Positions 59,996-64,000 of a stretch of 64,000 nt of DNA are shown piece by piece. Made by a program: the position numbers and the translations under genes. A model generated the notes under the pieces. That model worked only from the letters and a program-made list of their open reading frames with translations, was not told the DNA's origin and ran no database searches. Positions within the stretch are counted from its first letter, which is position 1; the number at the start of each line of letters is the position of its first letter. The DNA comes from Dyella subtropica (GTDB taxonomy: Bacteria > Pseudomonadota > Gammaproteobacteria > Xanthomonadales > Rhodanobacteraceae): assembly GCF_026283965.1 (NCBI RefSeq), contig NZ_JAPDPD010000006.1:124001-188000 (forward strand). The letters are read 5' to 3'.

Positions 59996-60763
59996 ATGGC
60001 CAACCCGATCACCATCCCCGCCTGGCAGCGCCCGCATTGGCAGCCCAGCGACGAGGAGATCGTTGTGCAGTTCTACGTTTTCGGCCAGTTCGAGGCGGTG
60101 CGCGCGCCTTCGGCCGACTACGGCAGCGACGGCCTGCCGGATGGCATCGAGTTGACCAGCCATCACCACGCGGCGCTACGCCAGTGGGAGGGTTACCCAC
60201 TCAAGGGCTCGCTCGGCCGCATGTTCAAGGACGATGCGCCGGAGGCCTACAAGGCGGCATTGGACGCACCTCAGGTGCTGGTGGTTCGCGGTCGTATCAA
60301 GGACAGCCACGAGACCGGCTACCTGCGCGACATTCTCGGTGTGCTGGCGGGCCTGCTCGACATTGGTGGCACGGCGATCCTCGATCCGCAGATCCTTACC
60401 TTGTTCGATGCCGCGACCTGGCGCCGCCACTACCTGGTGCGTGACGGCGCGCCGATCCGCAACCACCTGTTGATCCTTTGCGACGCGGAGGACGACACGG
60501 GCCGCAACTGGATCCACAGCCGCGGTATGCGCAAGTTCGGTCGCCCCGACGTGAGCATCCGCAACGTGCCCGACAGCGACATCGATCGCGCCGGTATGCT
60601 GTGCGAACGGTTGGTGGATGTGCAGGCGTTGGGTGCGCATTTCAGCGACGGGCAGCCGCTCGACACTGGCGGCGAGCCGGGCGGGTTGACCGCGAAGCTC
60701 GGTGGTGGCGAAGACGACGTGGACTTCAACAACACTTACGTCGAGTTCCGCTGGCCGGACTGA
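59996..60763 (+). CDS. Conserved hypothetical protein
   Basis: The 255-aa cytoplasmic protein has no signal peptide or membrane helix. Distinct stretches are DEEIVVQFYVFGQFEAVRAPSADYGSDG, VRGRIKDSHETGYLRDILGVLAGLLDIGGTAILDPQILTLFDAATWRRHYLVRDGAPIRNHLLILCDAEDD and RNVPDSDIDRAGMLCERLVDVQA. No family was recognised. It follows tdk by 67 bp on the same strand. Confidence 0.72.
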   Translation: MANPITIPAWQRPHWQPSDEEIVVQFYVFGQFEAVRAPSADYGSDGLPDGIELTSHHHAALRQWEGYPLKGSLGRMFKDDAPEAYKAALDAPQVLVVRGRIKDSHETGYLRDILGVLAGLLDIGGTAILDPQILTLFDAATWRRHYLVRDGAPIRNHLLILCDAEDDTGRNWIHSRGMRKFGRPDVSIRNVPDSDIDRAGMLCERLVDVQALGAHFSDGQPLDTGGEPGGLTAKLGGGEDDVDFNNTYVEFRWPD

Positions 60764-60774
60764 TAGAGCGAGGA

Positions 60775-60840
60775 GTGAGTGGAGAGGAGTGAGAGTTGGC
60801 GCCCGCCGCCTTCTCTCACTTCTCACTCCTCTCCACTCAC
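60775..60840. terminator. 18-bp perfect inverted repeat overlapping the fpg stop
   Basis: GTGAGTGGAGAGGAGTGA (60775-60792) and TCACTCCTCTCCACTCAC (60823-60840) are exact inverted copies; the right arm contains the fpg stop codon (60837-60839). Inner halves (GTGAGAG/CTCTCAC) extend the pairing. It lies between convergent genes and probably serves both as a transcript end. Confidence 0.65.
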
Positions 60841-61664
60841 TTCTGACACTGAGGGCACCAGAACGTGGAGCGCTGCCCGATCACCGCTTGCCGGATGGCC
60901 GTGCCGCATACCTTGCACGGCTCGCCTTCGCGGCCGTAGACCATAAGCTCACGGAAGAAATAGCCGGGCAGGCCGTCCGGTTTGATGAAGTCGCGCAGCG
61001 TGGTGCCGCCGCGTTCGATGGCCCAGGCCAGGATGCGTTTCACCTCGGTGGCCAGTCGCGCATAGCGGGCACGGGACACGGAACCGGCAGGTCGGCGTGG
61101 ATCGATGCCGGCAGCGAACAGCGCCTCGCTGGCGTAGATGTTGCCAACCCCCACCACCACCGCGTTGTCCATCAAGAACAGCTTCACCGCGGCCGTGCGT
61201 CCGCGCGAGGCGTGCCATAGTAGGTCGCCGTCGAAATCGTCGGTGAGTGGCTCCGGCCCAAGATTCGCAAGCAACTCATGTGTCGTTCCTGGTGGTTGCC
61301 ACAGCAGGCAGCCGAAACGGCGTGCGTCGGTGAAGCGCAGTACGCGCGGTCCTTCGGTGGCGGTCGGTTCCAGTGCGATGTCGACGTGGTCGTGCTTGCC
61401 GACCAGTGCGTCTGGCGGCAGCACACGCAGCACACCCGTCATGCCGAGATGCAGCAGCGCGCTGCCGACCTGCGTGTGCAGTAGCAGGTACTTGGCGCGG
61501 CGTTCGACGCTCTCGATGCACTGGCCTGGCAGCAGTTCGCTCACTTCCGGCGGAATCGGCCAGCGCAGATCCGGACGGCGCAGCGTGACGCTGGTGATGC
61601 GGCGGCCGATCAGGTGCGGAGCGATGCCGCGACGGGTGGTTTCGACTTCGGGGAGTTCGGGCAC
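60837..61664 (-). CDS. mutM: Formamidopyrimidine-DNA glycosylase
   Basis: The 275-aa base-excision repair enzyme removes oxidised purines such as 8-oxoguanine. It begins [13 protein letters not shown] (catalytic Pro after Met removal, and Glu), has the family's KYLLLHT and [19 protein letters not shown], and ends in a zinc finger with CKVCG and CPQCQ. The length is standard for Fpg. Convergent with the preceding hypothetical gene. Confidence 0.95.
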   Translation of the reverse strand: MPELPEVETTRRGIAPHLIGRRITSVTLRRPDLRWPIPPEVSELLPGQCIESVERRAKYLLLHTQVGSALLHLGMTGVLRVLPPDALVGKHDHVDIALEPTATEGPRVLRFTDARRFGCLLWQPPGTTHELLANLGPEPLTDDFDGDLLWHASRGRTAAVKLFLMDNAVVVGVGNIYASEALFAAGIDPRRPAGSVSRARYARLATEVKRILAWAIERGGTTLRDFIKPDGLPGYFFRELMVYGREGEPCKVCGTAIRQAVIGQRSTFWCPQCQK

Positions 61665-61718
61665 GGGGGTGTCGGTTTTAGAGGGGTGATCAGATGGTGT
61701 CGCTAAATGGGAAAGGGT

Positions 61719-61846
61719 GTCTCAAGGGCTTACCCCTCCCCAGCCCTCCCCTGCAAGCAAGGGAGGGAGCAGGTGGTCGCAAGCCCTGAGCTTTTGCCCC
61801 TCCCCTTGCTTGCAGGGGGAGGCTGGGAGGGGGTAGGCCCTTGTGA
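61719..61846. repeat. C/T-rich repeat with long inverted arms (second copy)
   Basis: Left arm (61719-61767, ...TACCCCTCCCC...CTGCAAGCAAGGGAGGG) and right arm (61797-61846, CCCCTCCCCTTGCTTGCAGG...GGCCCTTGTGAC) are diverged inverted copies. They match the repeat at 51431 and the interior of the element at 21190. Fills the gap between the fpg start and the gnd end. Confidence 0.65.
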
Positions 61847-61853
61847 CAACCTC

Positions 61854-63278
61854 TCACCCCCACTCCGCATGAAAACTCCCCGGCTTATCAACCCGCTCAA
61901 ACGTATGCGCACCAAAGTAATCCCGCTGCGCCTGCACCAGGTTCGCCGGTAAACGCTCTGCCCGATAGCTATCGAAATACGCGATGGCGGAGGCAAAGCC
62001 CGGCACCGGCACGCCTGCCTGCACCGCTGCCGACACCACGTCGCGCAGCGCCTGTTGGTATTGCGTGGCGATGTCGCGGAAGTACGGATCGAGCAGCAGG
62101 TTCGCCAGCGCCGGGTCGTGCGCATAAGCGTCGGTGATCTTCTGCAGAAAGCGCGCACGGATGATGCAACCGGCGCGGAAGATCTTGGCGATGGTGCCGT
62201 AGGGCAGATTCCAGCGATATTCGTCGGACGCTGCGCGCAGCTGGGCGAAGCCCTGTGCGTAAGACACGATCTTGCTCAGATACAGCGCGCGGCGTACGGC
62301 TTCAATGAAGGCGGTGCGATCGCCGTTGAAAGACGTTGTGGCCGGACCGTTCAGCAGCTTGCTCGCGGCAACGCGCTCATCCTTCAGGGCCGACAGCAGT
62401 CGCGCGAATACCGACTCGGTAATCAGCGGCAGCGGCACGGCAAGGTCGAGCGCGCTCTGGCTGGTCCACTTGCCCGTGCCTTTCTGTGCGGCGCGGTCGA
62501 GGATCACGTCGACCATGTCCTTGCCGGTCTCGGGGTCTTTCTTGCCGAAGATGTCGGCGGTGATCGAGATGAGATAGCTGTCCAGCTCGCCGCCGTTCCA
62601 CTCCGCGTAGACCTTGGCCAGCTCGGCATTGGAAAGGCCAAGCACCTGCTTGAGTACGGCATAGCTTTCGGCGATCAACTGCATGTCGCCGTATTCGATG
62701 CCGTTGTGGACCATCTTTACGTAATGGCCGGCGCCGTTCTCGCCCATGTAGGCCACGCAGGGCTCGCCGTCGGGCGCGCGCGCGGCGATCTCGGTGAGGA
62801 TGGGCGCTACCAGTTCATACGCGTCGCGCGGGCCGCCCGGCATGATCGAAGGACCATGCAGCGCGCCCTCTTCGCCGCCGGATACACCGGTGCCGATAAA
62901 GTGCAGGCCGGCCGCGCTGAGTTCGTGTTCGCGCCGGATGGTGTCCTGGAAAAAGGTGTTGCCGCCGTCGATCAGAATGTCGCCTTTGTCGAGCAGGGGC
63001 TTGAGTTCGGCGATGGTGGCGTCGGTGGGTTCGCCGGCTTTCACCATCAGCAGGATGCGTCGCGGTTTCTGCAGGCTGTCGACGAATGCTTGCAGGCTGT
63101 ATCCCGGCACCAGGCGGCGGTCAGGGCGTTCGGCGAGCACTTCGTCGGTCTTCTCGCGACTGCGGTTGTAGATCGCCACCGTATGCCCACGGCTCTCGAT
63201 GTTCAGCGCGAGGTTGCGGCCCATGACCGCCATGCCGACCACGCCAATGACAGGTTGCTCCACCGCTTGCTGACTCAT
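61854..63278 (-). CDS. gnd: 6-phosphogluconate dehydrogenase (decarboxylating)
   Basis: The 474-aa enzyme of the oxidative pentose phosphate pathway converts 6-phosphogluconate and NADP to ribulose-5-phosphate, CO2 and NADPH. It starts [23 protein letters not shown] (NADP-binding), and contains [41 protein letters not shown], the substrate-binding region [16 protein letters not shown] and a C-terminal HAEWG tail. The ATG at 63278 is chosen; an upstream open frame exists. Confidence 0.95.
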   Translation of the reverse strand: MSQQAVEQPVIGVVGMAVMGRNLALNIESRGHTVAIYNRSREKTDEVLAERPDRRLVPGYSLQAFVDSLQKPRRILLMVKAGEPTDATIAELKPLLDKGDILIDGGNTFFQDTIRREHELSAAGLHFIGTGVSGGEEGALHGPSIMPGGPRDAYELVAPILTEIAARAPDGEPCVAYMGENGAGHYVKMVHNGIEYGDMQLIAESYAVLKQVLGLSNAELAKVYAEWNGGELDSYLISITADIFGKKDPETGKDMVDVILDRAAQKGTGKWTSQSALDLAVPLPLITESVFARLLSALKDERVAASKLLNGPATTSFNGDRTAFIEAVRRALYLSKIVSYAQGFAQLRAASDEYRWNLPYGTIAKIFRAGCIIRARFLQKITDAYAHDPALANLLLDPYFRDIATQYQQALRDVVSAAVQAGVPVPGFASAIAYFDSYRAERLPANLVQAQRDYFGAHTFERVDKPGSFHAEWG

Positions 63279-63354
63279 CGTGTTGCTCCGGGCGAAAGGG
63301 TTTCTTGAATATGGGGAAGGGTAAGGCTCATGCAAGATGATCGTCGACGTCGAC

Positions 63355-63432
63355 TGTAGGAGCCCACCCTGTGGGCGACCTGCGCTGGCGGCTCGCGCTT
63401 CGTAGGCTTCGCGCACAGGGTGCGCTCCTACA
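63355..63432. repeat. Inverted pair of GTAGGAGC-type REP units
   Basis: TGTAGGAGCCCACCCTGTGG..GCGA (from 63355) and its inverted partner (GCGCACAGGGTGCGCTCCTACA, to 63432) flank a short spacer. Same REP family as at 25435. It lies between the gnd start and the DUF4340-like gene. Confidence 0.85.
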
Positions 63433-63447
63433 GACACGCTTGCAGCA

Positions 63448-63939
63448 TTAGCGGACTTTGGCGGCGTTGGCCGGCGCGGGCCGTGGTGTGTAGCGAACGG
63501 AAATCAACGCGATGCGATCGCCAGCGCGTACGTAGCGTTGCGGGCCGGTGACGGAGGTTTCGCCGAATTCCAGTCGTTGTCCGTCGAGGGTGAGCACCGC
63601 CGCCGGTGGGGCGAGGCCGATTTTTGCAGGGTCGAAGTCGCTCGCCGGACGCCAGCTCAGCACCGCCGCGGTAGCGGTGGCGGCCAGTTCGGTGAGGCGG
63701 CCGTCATCGGCGGGGCCAGATGCGCCGTCGCTGGCCTGCCAGTGGCCGTCGCGCTTGGTGTAGTGCTCGGCGGGGACGCCGGGCAGTTCGAGATCGATGC
63801 GATGGATCGTTGTCGGATCGAGGCTGAGCAAGGTGCCGGGATCGGTCATGCGATCATCGCGCCACTGCCAGCCGGCCAACCCAACCAGCACCAGTGCGCC
63901 TGCGATCAACATCAAGCGTTGGCGTATCGATCGCTTCAT
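63448..63939 (-). CDS. DUF4340-like membrane-anchored protein
   Basis: The 163-aa protein has one N-terminal helix (about residues 8-27) and a periplasmic part with repeated small beta units: [62 protein letters not shown]. This pattern fits DUF4340. In gliding or ABC-type operons it follows GldG, and here its ATG overlaps the stop of such a gene. It is shorter than typical DUF4340 proteins. Confidence 0.7.
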   Translation of the reverse strand: MKRSIRQRLMLIAGALVLVGLAGWQWRDDRMTDPGTLLSLDPTTIHRIDLELPGVPAEHYTKRDGHWQASDGASGPADDGRLTELAATATAAVLSWRPASDFDPAKIGLAPPAAVLTLDGQRLEFGETSVTGPQRYVRAGDRIALISVRYTPRPAPANAAKVR

Positions 63940-64000
63940 GCGCGGCGTCGACGCCATACGATCACGCCACCGATCCCCAGCAGCAGCAACGGCAGGCCGA
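63936..64000 (-). CDS. C-terminus of a GldG-like ABC transporter auxiliary protein (partial)
   Basis: Only the last 20 codons are in the window: a hydrophobic helix (GLPLLLLGIGGVIVW) followed by RRRRA and the stop, which overlaps the next ATG (63936-63939). GldG-type proteins end in such a helix and a basic tail and are followed by a DUF4340 gene. The assignment rests on that context. Confidence 0.5.
   Translation of the reverse strand, partial: GLPLLLLGIGGVIVWRRRRA

Noticed and set aside
62055..63308. 417-codon plus-strand open frame
   Set aside because: Antisense to gnd, no start signal or recognisable domain.
1..64000. tRNA, rRNA, CRISPR array, integrase, IS transposase or prophage
   Set aside because: No cloverleaf-like sequence, regular direct-repeat array, DDE/tyrosine recombinase motif or phage structural gene was seen on either strand by eye.

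Overview
The window looks like chromosomal DNA of a high-GC gammaproteobacterium, most likely Xanthomonadales / Rhodanobacteraceae (Dyella-, Luteibacter- or Frateuria-like). This rests on the E. coli-type PssA, RdgC, TtcA and Rep, the gene order, and REP-type repeats built on GTAGGAGC...GGGCGA and ATTCCGGC...GCCGGAAT. The taxonomic call is inference; there is no rRNA gene in the window.

Layout. 0-4.4 kb: a lipoprotein, then a MarR regulator with a near-perfect operator driving an AaeB/AaeX/AaeA-type aromatic-acid efflux operon. 4.5-13.1 kb: housekeeping genes (pssA, an ElyC/YdcF-like protein, an acetyltransferase, ttcA, tyrB-type aminotransferase, rdgC, a YgjP-type metallopeptidase, a YkgJ-like Cys-cluster protein, an exported methyltransferase). 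13.2-14.9 kb: a YCII/DGPF protein plus an ECF sigma factor with a C-terminal extension (ECF42 type). 15.1-19.3 kb: a membrane protein with a metalloprotease-like motif, a secreted M9 collagenase and a divergent PAS-AraC regulator. 19.4-31.3 kb: mostly single hydrolases, peptidases, glutathione transferases, an Lrp/EamA exporter pair and small membrane proteins, with many dispersed repeats between them.

31.5-41.7 kb is the accessory region. A 1540-aa RHS/YD-repeat protein ends in two Fn3-like units and lacks the RHS core. The core sits about 1.2 kb downstream as a separate protein with its own signal peptide, carries a variable C-terminal candidate toxin domain, and is translationally coupled to a candidate immunity gene. 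Around it lie seven small secreted Cys-containing paralogues (one frameshifted, one on the opposite strand) and a decayed fragment of the window's own TMEM175-like gene. From about 36.2 kb the base composition is visibly AT-richer than its flanks. This is the best candidate for an undescribed system.

41.9-47.6 kb: a secreted ChaN/EreA-like protein, ubiE, and a four-gene operon (DsrE-like, orphan solute-binding protein, diheme cytochrome c, TsdA-like thiosulfate dehydrogenase). 47.6-64.0 kb: plsB, lipoproteins including an e(P4)-type phosphatase, an AI-2E transporter, bluB, rep, a flavin-dependent halogenase-like oxidoreductase, tdk, fpg/mutM, gnd, and a DUF4340-like gene coupled to the tail of a GldG-like gene cut by the window end.

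Intergenic DNA is unusually rich in repeats: GATTGGCG-ended elements with terminal inverted repeats, C/T-rich long inverted repeats, two REP families, and a 161-bp near-perfect palindrome between rep and the halogenase-like gene. No tRNA, rRNA, CRISPR array, integrase or IS transposase was recognised.
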